NCBI GenBank assembly: GCA_964610745.1
Contig: CAZSYL010000004.1
Coordinates: 40,336-104,335, forward strand
Source: SHLQ01 sp964610745
GTDB lineage: Bacteria > Actinomycetota > Acidimicrobiia > Acidimicrobiales > SHLQ01
Reading direction: 5' to 3'
Length of the DNA: 64,000 bases
Shown here: positions 35,241 to 44,116 of the stretch, one piece after another
Position numbering within the stretch: position 1 is the first letter of the stretch
Layout of the letters: each line of letters starts with the position of its first letter
Program-made: the position numbers and the translations under genes
Notes under the pieces: generated by a model
Told to the model about the DNA's origin: nothing
Databases searched by the model: none
Seen by the model: the letters and a program-made list of their open reading frames with translations, nothing else

Positions 35241-36145
35241 TAGAAGTAGCCCTCTTTCTTACGGTCTTCCATTGCGGCTTCGGACGTTCGGTCGTCAGCT
35301 CGGGTTGCACCACGCTCGGTCTTACGGGTGGCTGCCACCTCGGCAATGATTTTCTCTACGGTGTCGGCGTCGGACTCGACCGCACCGGTGATCGTCATGT
35401 CGCCTACCGTGCGGTACCGCACGGTCTCCTCGAAGTACTCTTCGCCGTCCATGAGGTCGACGTAATCGCTCTTGGCAAGGAGCATTCCGTCACGCTCGAA
35501 CACCGTGCGCTTGTGCGAGTAGTAGATCTCGGGGATAGCTACGTTGTCGTGGGCGATGTACTGCCAGATGTCGAGCTCGGTCCAGTTTGAGATTGGGAAC
35601 ACGCGAATGTGCTCACCCATCTTGATGCGTCCGTTGTACAGGTTCCAGAGCTCAGGGCGCTGAGCTTTTGGATCCCACTGACCAAAATCATCGCGGAACG
35701 AGTACACGCGCTCTTTGGCGCGTGCTTTTTCTTCGTCACGTCGGGCGCCACCGAAAAGTGCATCGAAGCGATGCTCTTCGATTGCGTCGAGCAACGTCGG
35801 GATCTGCTGACGGTTGCGAGAGGCGCGGGGGCCGGTCTCGTCAGTTGCCAGGCCCTTATCGACCGCTTCTTGGACCGAAGCAACGATCAGTTTGATGCCG
35901 AGTTCCTCGGAACGACGGTCACGAAAGTTGATGACCTCGGGGAAGTTGTGACCGGTATCGATGTGCAGCATCGGGAACGGAATCTTCGCAGGGTGAAAGG
36001 CCTTCTCCGCGAGGCGAAGCATCACGATCGAATCCTTACCCCCCGAAAACATCAGGGCAGGGTTTTCGAACTCAGCAGCCACTTCACGCATAATGTGAAT
36101 GGACTCCGCTTCAAGTTCCCTCAAGTGGGACAGCTCGTAAGACAT
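35240..36145 (-). CDS. cysD: Sulfate adenylyltransferase subunit 2
   Basis: This 301-residue catalytic subunit of ATP sulfurylase belongs to the PAPS-reductase-like N-type ATP pyrophosphatase fold. The PP-loop SGGKDS is at about 36-41, followed by LHIDTGHNFPEVI and a late RGATRADDRTSEAAMEDRKKEGYF C-terminus typical of CysD. The start is ATG 36145 (MSYELSHL); an open frame extends upstream to 36205, but the extra residues do not fit the family. Divergent from cysQ with 128 bases between the starts, so a common control region is likely. Confidence 0.95.
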   Translation of the reverse strand: MSYELSHLRELEAESIHIMREVAAEFENPALMFSGGKDSIVMLRLAEKAFHPAKIPFPMLHIDTGHNFPEVINFRDRRSEELGIKLIVASVQEAVDKGLATDETGPRASRNRQQIPTLLDAIEEHRFDALFGGARRDEEKARAKERVYSFRDDFGQWDPKAQRPELWNLYNGRIKMGEHIRVFPISNWTELDIWQYIAHDNVAIPEIYYSHKRTVFERDGMLLAKSDYVDLMDGEEYFEETVRYRTVGDMTITGAVESDADTVEKIIAEVAATRKTERGATRADDRTSEAAMEDRKKEGYF

Positions 36146-36273
36146 AATTTTGCGCTTGCTCCTCTGCAGCGAATTCTCAGTATGTATGGTCGGCGGGCCG
36201 ACCACGTACCCTGATCGCTCTAACTTCGATCTCTAGTGTTTCCGCCAAGCGAAAGTGTAGAACGCAACCTCCC

Positions 36274-37035
36274 ATGAAATCTGTGACGCATGACGACCAT
36301 CTTGAAGCCGCCCGCATCGCTACCGCTGCCGGTGAGCTTTTGCTCTCAATTCGTGACGAAATGGCGTCCCGAGGCGCCGATTCGAAAGAAATGAAGGATG
36401 AGGGTGACCGTCGGTCGCACGAGTTCATCATGGAAGAATTACGTCGTGTACGCCCTGAGGATGCCATCCTCAGCGAGGAAGGGAAAGATCAAAAAGAACG
36501 ATTGACAGCGGCTCGAACCTGGATCGTTGACCCAGTTGACGGCACTCGAGAGTTCTCCGAACCCCCTCGAACCGACTGGGCTGTACACGTCGCAATGGTC
36601 GTCGATGGCGAACCCGTCGTAGGCGCCGTTGCCCTGCCCGCCCTTGGAATCACGCTTTCGACCGCCGATCCGGTCCACATGCCAGAAACCGGTGCTACTC
36701 CCCCACGTATGATCGTCAGCCGCAGTCGTCCTCCGGCAGCCGCCCTCGCGGTCGCCGAACAACTCGGTGCTGAACTCGTCGAAATGGGTTCCGCCGGCGC
36801 CAAGGCAATGTCGGTCGTTCGCGGCGAGTCAGAAATGTATGCCCACTCGGGGGGCCAGTACGAATGGGACTCGTGTGCGCCTGTGGCCGTGGCGCTTGCG
36901 GCTGGCCTGCACTGCAGCCGGATCGACGGCAGTCCGCTGACCTACAACCACGACGACCCGTACCTTCCAGACCTGCTGATCTGTCGCCCCGAGCACGCTG
37001 AGGCTGCCCTCGCCGCCCTCGCCGAAGTGGAATAG
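36274..37035 (+). CDS. cysQ: 3'(2'),5'-bisphosphate nucleotidase, CysQ-like
   Basis: This 253-residue inositol-monophosphatase-fold enzyme removes the 3' phosphate of PAP formed when PAPS is used. The metal-binding motif DPVDGTREF is at about 88-96 and the second motif WDSCAPVAVALAAG near 197-210, with a catalytic SEEGK stretch near 67. Length is typical. It is divergent from cysD-cysN-cysC, so sulfate activation and PAP recycling are encoded together. No sulfotransferase or PAPS reductase is in the window. Confidence 0.9.
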   Translation: MKSVTHDDHLEAARIATAAGELLLSIRDEMASRGADSKEMKDEGDRRSHEFIMEELRRVRPEDAILSEEGKDQKERLTAARTWIVDPVDGTREFSEPPRTDWAVHVAMVVDGEPVVGAVALPALGITLSTADPVHMPETGATPPRMIVSRSRPPAAALAVAEQLGAELVEMGSAGAKAMSVVRGESEMYAHSGGQYEWDSCAPVAVALAAGLHCSRIDGSPLTYNHDDPYLPDLLICRPEHAEAALAALAEVE

Positions 37036-37110
37036 CAACTAATACGAACAGCTCATGAACCGGCCGGTTCGCGCCGAGCACAATTAAGATGGCGGCGGTT
37101 ACAGCTGGGT

Positions 37111-37155
37111 GGTCAACGGCGATCATTCAGAACATCGATGCGGTCAACGGCGATC
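37111..37155. repeat. Short direct repeat upstream of glutamate dehydrogenase
   Basis: GGTCAACGGCGATC occurs twice, at 37111-37124 and 37142-37155, exactly 31 bases apart (about three helical turns). The second copy ends 18 bases before the chosen start codon of the glutamate dehydrogenase gene. It could be a duplicated regulator site or simply a small tandem duplication. Confidence 0.5.
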
Positions 37156-37173
37156 GCTCGGAGGCACAACATC

Positions 37174-38460
37174 ATGGCGACGCGACGCTCCACCGACGGC
37201 ACCGCAGGTGAGCAGCTGTTCGAGACAGCGCTCGAACAGTTCGATGCTGCTGCGGATCTGGTGAACCTCCCGGACAGGACACGTTCAATCCTTCGGGCAC
37301 CGAAGAACGAGATCATCGTCAGCTTTCCCGTCGAGATGGACGACGGCGAGTTTCGAATGTTTCGCGGCTACCGCGTCCAGCACAACGACATTCTGGGCCC
37401 CTTCAAAGGTGGGCTCCGCTTTGCTCCGCACGTGGATCTCGGTGAGGTCAAGGCGCTCGCCATGTGGATGACGTGGAAGACCTCGCTCGCCGGTGTCCCT
37501 TTCGGCGGAGCCAAGGGCGGAATCACCTACGACCCTAAGGAGCACAGCCGCGGTGAGAATCAGCGCATTGTTCGCCGGTTTACGCATGCCCTTGGATCCA
37601 ACATCGGACCAGAACACGACATCCCTGCACCAGACGTTGGTTCGAACGCTCAAGACATGGTCTGGATGATGGATACCTATCTCAACGCGGGTTCGAACGA
37701 CGACCGGCAGAACACTCGGCGGGTAGTCACTGGCAAGACCATCGAAACCGGCGGATCCCTTGGACGAGACAAAGCAACCGGACAGGGCGCAGCCTTCGTT
37801 CTTGCCCATCACTACGAACAGATCAATCGCGATCTACGAGGCCAAACGTGTGCGATTCAGGGCTTTGGAAATGTCGGCGAACATAGCGCACGCGCACTGG
37901 CACGAATGGGCGTCAGCGTTACCCACGTCGCCGACCACACCGGCGCCATATCGAATGACGCTGGCATCGATCCGGAAGCGCTGTGGCGCCATACAAACGA
38001 AGCCGGCGGGGTGGCGGGATTCGAGGCTGGCGAAGCAATCGACATCGAAACGTTCTTTTCCGCCGACGTCGACATCCTCGTGCCAGCTGCGATCGAAAAT
38101 CAGATTACCGAGGAGCGAGCGCAGCGGGTCCGAGCTTCTGTCGTGCTCGAGGGGGCAAATGGGCCGACGAGCGTGCAAGGCGAGAACATCCTCGTCGATC
38201 GTGGTATCGAAATCCTGCCCGACGTCCTTGCGAATGCGGGAGGCGTCATCGTGAGTTACTTCGAATGGCTTCAGAACAAGATGAGCGCGAAATGGCGTTT
38301 GTCCGAAGTGGACGACGAGCTTCGCCGATACCTCTGGGACGCTGCTGACAACATCGAGGCAGAGAAGAAGCGCCTAGTTTGCACCCGTCGCCAAGCCGCC
38401 TACGCGGTGGCGCTCAACCGAATCGGCACCGTCTTTGAGCAACGTGGGATTTGGCCATAA
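37174..38460 (+). CDS. gdhA: Glutamate dehydrogenase (Glu/Leu/Phe/Val family)
   Basis: This 428-residue enzyme interconverts glutamate and 2-oxoglutarate plus ammonium. Catalytic-region motifs are GPFKGGLRFAPHVDLGEVKALA near 70-90 and the lysine-bearing PFGGAKGGI near 108, and the Rossmann turn is GFGNVGEHSA near 230. Length and sequence fit hexameric NAD(P)-GDH of bacteria. ATG 37174 is chosen because GGAGG lies 9 bases upstream; an in-frame ATG at 37138 would add 12 unlikely residues. Cofactor preference is not read from sequence. Confidence 0.94.
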   Translation: MATRRSTDGTAGEQLFETALEQFDAAADLVNLPDRTRSILRAPKNEIIVSFPVEMDDGEFRMFRGYRVQHNDILGPFKGGLRFAPHVDLGEVKALAMWMTWKTSLAGVPFGGAKGGITYDPKEHSRGENQRIVRRFTHALGSNIGPEHDIPAPDVGSNAQDMVWMMDTYLNAGSNDDRQNTRRVVTGKTIETGGSLGRDKATGQGAAFVLAHHYEQINRDLRGQTCAIQGFGNVGEHSARALARMGVSVTHVADHTGAISNDAGIDPEALWRHTNEAGGVAGFEAGEAIDIETFFSADVDILVPAAIENQITEERAQRVRASVVLEGANGPTSVQGENILVDRGIEILPDVLANAGGVIVSYFEWLQNKMSAKWRLSEVDDELRRYLWDAADNIEAEKKRLVCTRRQAAYAVALNRIGTVFEQRGIWP

Positions 38461-38475
38461 GGCCACTTCAAGGAA

Positions 38476-39087
38476 TCACAGCCAGGCGCTGAACTCTTCT
38501 TTGCGCTGTTGCCAGTCTTCGACAGTGATGGCGTACCGGAGGTGGTCTTCCCACGTGCCGTTGATTTCGAGGTATCGCTCCGCCATGCCTTCGAGGCGAA
38601 TTCCGAGCTTCTCGACCACGCGACGGGACGGTCTGTTGCGAGGAATGATCGCAATTTGAAGGCGATGCAAGCGCAGTTCCTCAAAGGCGAAGCGCATAGC
38701 CACCACCAGCGCCTCAGGTGTGTACTCCTGGCCCGCAAGGCGCTGATCGATCCAGTAGCCCACGTAGGCGTTCTGAAAGGGCCCTCGCTGGATTGCGGAC
38801 ACGTTCATCTCACCTGCAAGCTGGTTGTCGACAAAAACGCCAAAGCCATAACCCGTCCCCAGCTGGCGCTCACGTTGGCGAGCAGCGCAACGCGACGAGA
38901 ACGCCTGTCGATTCTTGACGACATCGGGCTGGCCCGAGATCCGCTCAGGCTCCCATTTTGTCAGCCATTCCTCATTCACCGTGCGAACTTCTCGCCACTG
39001 GCCAAAGTCGTCCGCAACCAGCGGACGCATCACCAATCGGCGACCGACGAGAGGGACCGAGCCCGGTTCTGGAACCGAACGAATCAT
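38476..39087 (-). CDS. GNAT acetyltransferase, RimJ/RimL-like
   Basis: This 203-residue GNAT protein has an N-terminal RLVMRPLVADDFGQW strand, a central GEMNVSAIQRGPFQNAYVGYWIDQRLAGQEYTPEAL where acetyl-CoA binds, and EELRLHRLQIAIIPRNRPSRRVVEKLGIRLEGM as in RimJ-type enzymes acting on ribosomal-protein or other N-termini. Its ATG overlaps the ppx stop (ATGA at 39084-39087). It converges with the glutamate dehydrogenase gene, 15 bases away. Substrate unknown. Confidence 0.9.
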   Translation of the reverse strand: MIRSVPEPGSVPLVGRRLVMRPLVADDFGQWREVRTVNEEWLTKWEPERISGQPDVVKNRQAFSSRCAARQRERQLGTGYGFGVFVDNQLAGEMNVSAIQRGPFQNAYVGYWIDQRLAGQEYTPEALVVAMRFAFEELRLHRLQIAIIPRNRPSRRVVEKLGIRLEGMAERYLEINGTWEDHLRYAITVEDWQQRKEEFSAWL

Positions 39088-39995
39088 GGAAGTTGTGACA
39101 GGATCAGCCCGTCGAGAATGTCAGATTCGGACACCAGCACGTCGTCAGCGCCGAAGTACCGGGCGATGCGAACAAGGATGCACATACCGCCAACGATCGT
39201 ATCGACCCGGCCTTCCTCAAGCCCGGGATTGAACCTTCGATCCTCGCGGGACTCGGTCACCAGAGTCCGATAGACATCCTCGATTGCTTCACGAGTCAAA
39301 CGGAAATGATGTATCCGATCCCTGTCGTACTCGGCGAGCCCGAGCTCTACGGCTGCGGTTGTGGAAACCGTTCCGGCAAGACCTACGAGCTGGCGAGCAC
39401 CCAAGGCCATCGGCACCTCACGAGCGACGTCGTCGAGGTGCGCCTCAGCAACAGACAAACAGGCAACGAGCTCTTCGGGCTTTGGTGGGTCGTGTTCGAC
39501 ATACTTTTCGGTGAAACGGACGCTGCCCATATCGGTGGAGATGCCGCCCTCCATTCGCGACGAACCAACTGCGAACTCTGTCGATCCACCACCAATGTCA
39601 AACACCAGAAAGGGACCATCGGCCGGATCGAGCTCCGCGGTGGCGCCGAGGAACGACAGCTCAGCTTCTTCTTCACCCGAAATAAGTTCGGGGCGTACGC
39701 CGACGGCTGCCGCAGACACATCGAAGAAGACGTCTCGATTCTCTGCATCACGAGCTGCCGACGTCGCCGTCATTCGAAGCCCGGCGATCTCGTAGCCGTC
39801 CATAATCTCTCGGTAGCGCACCAACGCTTCACGGACCCGCTCAATACCTTCGTCGGACAGACGACCGGTCGCGTCCACCCCACGCCCGAGTCCAGTGATG
39901 GTCATCTCCCGCTCGAATGTGTCGGTGCCGTTTCCAATGATGAGTCGGGTCGAATTGGTACCGCAGTCGATGCCGGCATAGATCGGTTTGGACAT
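39084..39995 (-). CDS. ppx: Exopolyphosphatase/guanosine pentaphosphatase family (Ppx/GppA)
   Basis: This 303-residue ASKHA-fold phosphatase hydrolyses polyphosphate or (p)ppGpp. The two phosphate loops are GIDCGTNSTRLIIG near residue 8 and FDIGGGSTEF near 140, and the metal-loop EEEAELSF is at about 115. It is the short Ppx form, without an HD tail, typical in actinobacteria. It follows the MocA-DUF501 gene in the conserved order ftsB, DUF501, ppx. An acetyltransferase gene overlaps its stop by 4 bases. Confidence 0.93.
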   Translation of the reverse strand: MSKPIYAGIDCGTNSTRLIIGNGTDTFEREMTITGLGRGVDATGRLSDEGIERVREALVRYREIMDGYEIAGLRMTATSAARDAENRDVFFDVSAAAVGVRPELISGEEEAELSFLGATAELDPADGPFLVFDIGGGSTEFAVGSSRMEGGISTDMGSVRFTEKYVEHDPPKPEELVACLSVAEAHLDDVAREVPMALGARQLVGLAGTVSTTAAVELGLAEYDRDRIHHFRLTREAIEDVYRTLVTESREDRRFNPGLEEGRVDTIVGGMCILVRIARYFGADDVLVSESDILDGLILSQLP

Positions 39996-40111
39996 ATGTC
40001 GACGAGTCTAGAGGGTCTCGTGTTGCTACATTTGCAGCGCACATCAGCGTCGTCGCCGAGTGGTTCGGCGTCGACGTCGAGCCGTCCCGCTCTTCAGGTC
40101 GCCTGGAACCG

Positions 40112-41176
40112 CTAGTCCTGAATCGGCCAGGCTGGTGAATCGACTTCGTGAAGATGATCTGCGACCCATCGTCCCACCGGGTCGTCTCCGCCGGCGAGGT
40201 GGTATCCGTAATGAGCATGTAGGCACTTCACGCCGTTTCTCGTGCCTCCCACTCCCCCGGTCGGAACGTGTTTGGGCTTCTTCGACGCAGAAGCCATGAT
40301 CTCGTCGCGTTCAGCCCGGTATCGGTCGTGGGCTGCGTTGACCGCCTCCAGGCCTACGTCGGCCTCCGAGCGCCGAACACCCTTCATTGCTTCGAGCCTC
40401 CCGACGAGCATCGATTCGCGTTCGCCACACAGCCAATAGAGCGTGGGCATTGGGCGGCCATCGACGAGCACCGGGTAGTTCTTTAACACCGCCGGCCGCC
40501 CATCGGCGGATCTCGCAACGACCTCGTAGGCGCCCATCGGGTCACGTCCGAGCAGTTCTCGAACGGCAATCCGATCGTTGTATCGCTCGATGACATCGGC
40601 CAGAGCTTCGACGGTGTCGACGTCGGTCGGGTCGCCCGCGCTCGGAACCTCGGTGACGAGTTCGGGAGATCTGGCGAGCAGCTCGCGCGCTCCAGCGTCT
40701 CCGGTGGTTGGAAGATCGGCCCACACCGAACGAGAGAGCCGGACCGGAGGTCTCCGCTGTCCGCCAAATGTCGCGACTGCGATAGGTGTTTCGACCGCGG
40801 CGTGAAGCCGAGACCACGTCGCTGCACCAACCAGCGGCTGATCAGCCACGCCAACGATGACGGCGTCATATCCTTCCTGTAGCGCAAACGCTGTAGCGGC
40901 CGAGAGCGACTGGCTCTGGCCCGCGTGCCAGTTCGAGCTGGCGATGACGTCGACGCCATCGGGAAGCACGTCTGCGAAGTCGTCGCTTCCGATCACCACC
41001 GCCACTCCAGCAGCACCAGCTCCTTGCGCCGCCTCGAGTGCATGCACGAGGACCGGTCGCCCATCGATGAGCGAACGTAGCTTGTGCTGACCACCGACAA
41101 AACGAGTGCCGGCTCCGGCGGCCAACAGCACAGCAAGGGTTCTGTTCGACGGGTTAGGTGATGCGTTTTCTGACAT
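40112..41176 (-). CDS. MocA-like molybdopterin cytidylyltransferase fused to DUF501
   Basis: This 354-residue fusion has an N-terminal MobA/MocA nucleotidyltransferase domain (about 12-195, opening LAAGAGTRFVGGQHKL, with the VGVADQPLVG metal and base loop) and a C-terminal DUF501 domain (about 203-345, LLGRDPMGAYEVVARSADG and VPTGGVGGTRNGVKCLHAHYG). MocA-type enzymes add CMP to molybdopterin for xanthine-oxidase-family enzymes. DUF501 normally is a separate gene between ftsB and ppx, the position of this fusion. The ATG start lies 50 bases from a divergent gene. The continuity of the frame across the join, without internal stops, makes a real fusion likely, though a missing stop from assembly error cannot be excluded. 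Confidence 0.82.
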   Translation of the reverse strand: MSENASPNPSNRTLAVLLAAGAGTRFVGGQHKLRSLIDGRPVLVHALEAAQGAGAAGVAVVIGSDDFADVLPDGVDVIASSNWHAGQSQSLSAATAFALQEGYDAVIVGVADQPLVGAATWSRLHAAVETPIAVATFGGQRRPPVRLSRSVWADLPTTGDAGARELLARSPELVTEVPSAGDPTDVDTVEALADVIERYNDRIAVRELLGRDPMGAYEVVARSADGRPAVLKNYPVLVDGRPMPTLYWLCGERESMLVGRLEAMKGVRRSEADVGLEAVNAAHDRYRAERDEIMASASKKPKHVPTGGVGGTRNGVKCLHAHYGYHLAGGDDPVGRWVADHLHEVDSPAWPIQD

Positions 41177-41226
41177 GGTCTTACCGATCGTGGGCGATGG
41201 TTCGGGCGAACAGATAGGGTCGGTCC

Positions 41227-41667
41227 GTGGATCAACCCGATCTGACCTTTTCGCCTCCGGCCTTTCGAGCCATCATTTTGATGGCCGACGCTGTGCAGGT
41301 TACCGACGGCAAGCTCTTCATTCTCGGCGGCGGGCTCGGAGTTATTGGACCGCGTCCACAACACATATCGATTGCCGCACGAATCGGGGTCCCCTGGGAC
41401 CAGGCGAACGTCAAACACGAATGGGGTGTGGCGCTCAACGACGAAGACGGCCACCCGGTGACGATTGGCGACAAGCCGGTAGGGCTCAATGGAAAGTTCG
41501 AGGCTGGACGTCCGGCCGGTGTTGCCCCGGGCAGCGAACTCTGGGTCCCACTTGGTATCAATTTCGGCGCCCTCCCCCTCGAGCGCGGCCGACGATTCAC
41601 GTGGAGGCTCTCGATCAACGGCGATACCTCCGACCAATGGATCGCCACCTTCAGCGTCCGCCCCTAG
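41227..41667 (+). CDS. DUF6941-like hypothetical protein
   Basis: This 146-residue protein begins at GTG 41227 and matches a common actinobacterial pattern: FRAIILMADAVQVTDGKLFILGGGL near the N-terminus, then a beta-rich body ending WIATFSVRP. An ATG at 41281 would cut the first strand, so I prefer GTG. It lies on the opposite strand inside the run of minus-strand molybdenum-maturation genes, 50 bases from the MocA-DUF501 start and tail-to-tail with the XdhC gene (28 bases). No function is known to me. Confidence 0.75.
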   Translation: MDQPDLTFSPPAFRAIILMADAVQVTDGKLFILGGGLGVIGPRPQHISIAARIGVPWDQANVKHEWGVALNDEDGHPVTIGDKPVGLNGKFEAGRPAGVAPGSELWVPLGINFGALPLERGRRFTWRLSINGDTSDQWIATFSVRP

Positions 41668-41695
41668 GCATGGGCCGCCGGTCTCTGAGCGTCAG

Positions 41696-42532
41696 CTAGC
41701 TACGGTGAATAGCGCCCTCGGTGTCTTTGAGGGCAGGCACCATCCGACCCGTTCGCAACGCAATGATCTCGGCAACGATCGAAATCGCCGTCTCCTCTGG
41801 GGTTCGGCCACCGAGGTCAATTCCGATCGGTGAGCGCAGACGAGCCAAGTCGTCGTCGGTAAGACCGGCGTCGATCAGGCGCTTGGTGCGGTCGTCGTGC
41901 GTGCGCCTCGAGCCCATGACTCCGATGTAGCCAACATCGGTCTCCAGCGCAGAAGTGATCGCTGGGATATCAAACTTCGCATCATGGGTGAGCACCGCGA
42001 CTGCATCTCGCTCACCGAGCTGGTGTCCCACTTCGTCGAGCAAACGGTTTGGCCAGTCGACCGCAACAACATCTGCCCTGGGGAAGCGCTTATTGGTCGC
42101 GAACATCGGACGCGCATCGCAGACCGTCACCCGATAGCCGAGAAACTTGGCGACGTTGGTAAGCGCGGCGGTGAAGTCGACGGCACCGAAGATCAGCATT
42201 TGCGGTGGCGGAGCAAAGCTCTCGATGAATACCGAGACTTCGTCACTACGAGCCTGACCCTGCGGTCCATAACGTCGAATTCCGGTCCGTCCAGCGGACA
42301 GCTCTCCCAACATGTCGCGACTCACGACCCTATCGAGATCTTCATCGCCGAGAGTCCCGGTGCACGTCACCTCATCGACGTTGGACACACCCGCTTCGAT
42401 GTCGGGTTCGATCAGAAGTTTGGCCCCGAGGTTCGGCCCCTCGATCACCGTAGCTAAGGCGACAGGGTGCTCGGCGCGGATCGAATCACGTAGGCGGGCA
42501 AAGACCGGCGTGGCCTCCTCAGACTTCGTCAC
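41696..42532 (-). CDS. XdhC/CoxI family maturation protein (full-length with Rossmann domain)
   Basis: This roughly 278-residue protein has an N-terminal XdhC-type half (ATVIEGPNLGAKLLI near 25) and a C-terminal Rossmann-like half (LIFGAVDFTAALTNVAKFLGYRVTVCDARP, YIGVMGSRRTHDDRTKRL) as in XdhC and CoxI. These proteins bind molybdenum cofactor and insert sulfurated cofactor into xanthine-oxidase-family enzymes. GTG 42532 is chosen, 2 bases after the preceding stop; ATG 42580 would overlap that gene. It is the second XdhC-like gene in the pair. Confidence 0.85.
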   Translation of the reverse strand: MTKSEEATPVFARLRDSIRAEHPVALATVIEGPNLGAKLLIEPDIEAGVSNVDEVTCTGTLGDEDLDRVVSRDMLGELSAGRTGIRRYGPQGQARSDEVSVFIESFAPPPQMLIFGAVDFTAALTNVAKFLGYRVTVCDARPMFATNKRFPRADVVAVDWPNRLLDEVGHQLGERDAVAVLTHDAKFDIPAITSALETDVGYIGVMGSRRTHDDRTKRLIDAGLTDDDLARLRSPIGIDLGGRTPEETAISIVAEIIALRTGRMVPALKDTEGAIHRS

Positions 42533-42534
42533 GT

Positions 42535-42849
42535 CTACCAGTCCAGCGGTTCTATGAAGAGATGAATCGTGCCCCCGCACGTCAAGCCGACGGCGAAAGC
42601 CTCATCGTCGGAATAACCAAAGGTGACGGTCCGTCTATCCCCGGTCGCAATGATGTCGAGCGCTTCGGTCACGACGGCGCCTTCGACGCAGCCTCCCGAA
42701 ACCGAACCAGCGACTTCGCCGTCTTCGTTCACCGCCATTGCAGCGCCCGGGAGCCGCGGGCCTGATCCATCGAGGTCGATCACACGAGCCACAGCGACGG
42801 CCTTGTCCTGTCGTTGCCAACGTTCGAGATCGTTCAGCAGTTCCTTCAT
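42535..42849 (-). CDS. XdhC/CoxF-like N-terminal domain protein
   Basis: This stand-alone 104-residue protein consists only of the XdhC_CoxI domain, with GSGPRLPGAAMAV and GSVSGGCVEGAVV near residues 28-60, the core motif of the family, including its Cys. It lies directly before the full-length XdhC (2 bases apart). Two XdhC-like proteins, one short, are also seen in cox clusters. It may form a complex with the larger protein to hold the cofactor. Confidence 0.85.
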   Translation of the reverse strand: MKELLNDLERWQRQDKAVAVARVIDLDGSGPRLPGAAMAVNEDGEVAGSVSGGCVEGAVVTEALDIIATGDRRTVTFGYSDDEAFAVGLTCGGTIHLFIEPLDW

Positions 42850-42915
42850 GATCGACCCCTCACCATTCGCGCGTGTCTGACCAGAGTACAGAGATACACC
42901 AGTACGCCGCTAGTC

Positions 42916-44109
42916 TCATGCTCCGACCGCGTCGGACAACGCCGTCAGCGAATCGAGGCAATGCCCTTCGAGGAACGTGTCGATATAGGGCATTGCTGCG
43001 GCCATCCCGCGAGCGATTGGTTCGTATCCGGGTGTGACTTTCAGCGGATTCACCCACACCACGCGATGTGCAGCGCGAGACAGGCGCTCCATCTGTGCTG
43101 ACATCTCCTCGGGTTCGCCCCTGTCCCAGCCATCGGACAGGATCACGACGATTGCTCCGCGAGCCATTCCCCGAACACCCCACCGGTCGTTGAATTCTCT
43201 CAAGCCTTCACCCAATCGGGTTCCGCCCGACCAGTCGGCAACTTCTTCGGTGGCTGCTGCGACAGCCTCGTCAACATCATGGCTGTCGAGTTGGCGGGTC
43301 ATTCGGGTCAAGCGGGTTCCGAGACCAAACACCTCGACCCGGCCTCGACCAACAACAGCAGCATGAGCAAACCGAATCAATACTCTGGCGTACGCCTCCA
43401 TCGAACCGCTGACGTCGAGCAGCAGAATCAGCCGGCGAGTTCGAGTACCTGTGGTCGTCCGACTCAGCTGGAGGGGTTCGCCACCGGTCTTCATCGCTGC
43501 TCGCACCGTACGACGCAGATCGTTGCGGTCTCCACCAAGGGCGGGGATCCGTCGGCGCGATGACCGCACCGCTGGTTGCAACTTCATCTTGTTCATGACC
43601 TTCTGCGCCTCGTACATCTCCTCTCGGGTGAACTCGGCAAAGTCCTTCTGATTGAGCGTTTCGGCAGCGCTATATCGCAACGCCATCACTTCGTCGTCGC
43701 TCCCCTCGCCTTCGCCATCACCCTCGCCGTCGTCCGTGCCGAGGGTGGCCGACTCCGGTTCGTCTTCGAAGCGGACCTTGAAGCCGGTGCCGTTTCGGTG
43801 GAAATACGCCAGGAACATCGCGTCGTACATGGCGATGTCCTCGGGCCGCGTGACCAGCGTTGCCCTACCTGCCCAATACACATCGTCGCCGTTTCCCACA
43901 CCGACCGCGGTGAGCGCCCGGGTGAACTGCAGAGACGAACTGATCGGCACGACAATGCCTCCGGTCCGTAAGGCGTGGATGAACCCCGTCGCCAATCGTT
44001 CGAGGGCTGGCATCTTCGAAATCGTGGCACTCGCGGGCACAGGTCCTTGATCGCTCGCCTCAGCTCCATCGATTCCCGATATTGGGAGCGGAAAGTCGTC
44101 GCTACTCAT
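42916..44109 (-). CDS. VWA-domain protein, CoxE-like
   Basis: This protein of about 397 residues has a von Willebrand A domain in its last 210 residues. The metal site DVSGS in LILLLDVSGSMEAYARV lies near 235 and a later VILSDGWDRGEPEEM stretch belongs to the same fold. The N-terminal part contains a Gly/Glu-rich acidic run (DGEGDGEGEGSDDE) near 120. CoxE-like proteins work with MoxR/CoxD ATPases in maturation of Mo hydroxylases. The start at ATG 44109 (MSSDDF) is 7 bases from the MoxR stop. Confidence 0.88.
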   Translation of the reverse strand: MSSDDFPLPISGIDGAEASDQGPVPASATISKMPALERLATGFIHALRTGGIVVPISSSLQFTRALTAVGVGNGDDVYWAGRATLVTRPEDIAMYDAMFLAYFHRNGTGFKVRFEDEPESATLGTDDGEGDGEGEGSDDEVMALRYSAAETLNQKDFAEFTREEMYEAQKVMNKMKLQPAVRSSRRRIPALGGDRNDLRRTVRAAMKTGGEPLQLSRTTTGTRTRRLILLLDVSGSMEAYARVLIRFAHAAVVGRGRVEVFGLGTRLTRMTRQLDSHDVDEAVAAATEEVADWSGGTRLGEGLREFNDRWGVRGMARGAIVVILSDGWDRGEPEEMSAQMERLSRAAHRVVWVNPLKVTPGYEPIARGMAAAMPYIDTFLEGHCLDSLTALSDAVGA

Positions 44110-44116
44110 GGTGCCT

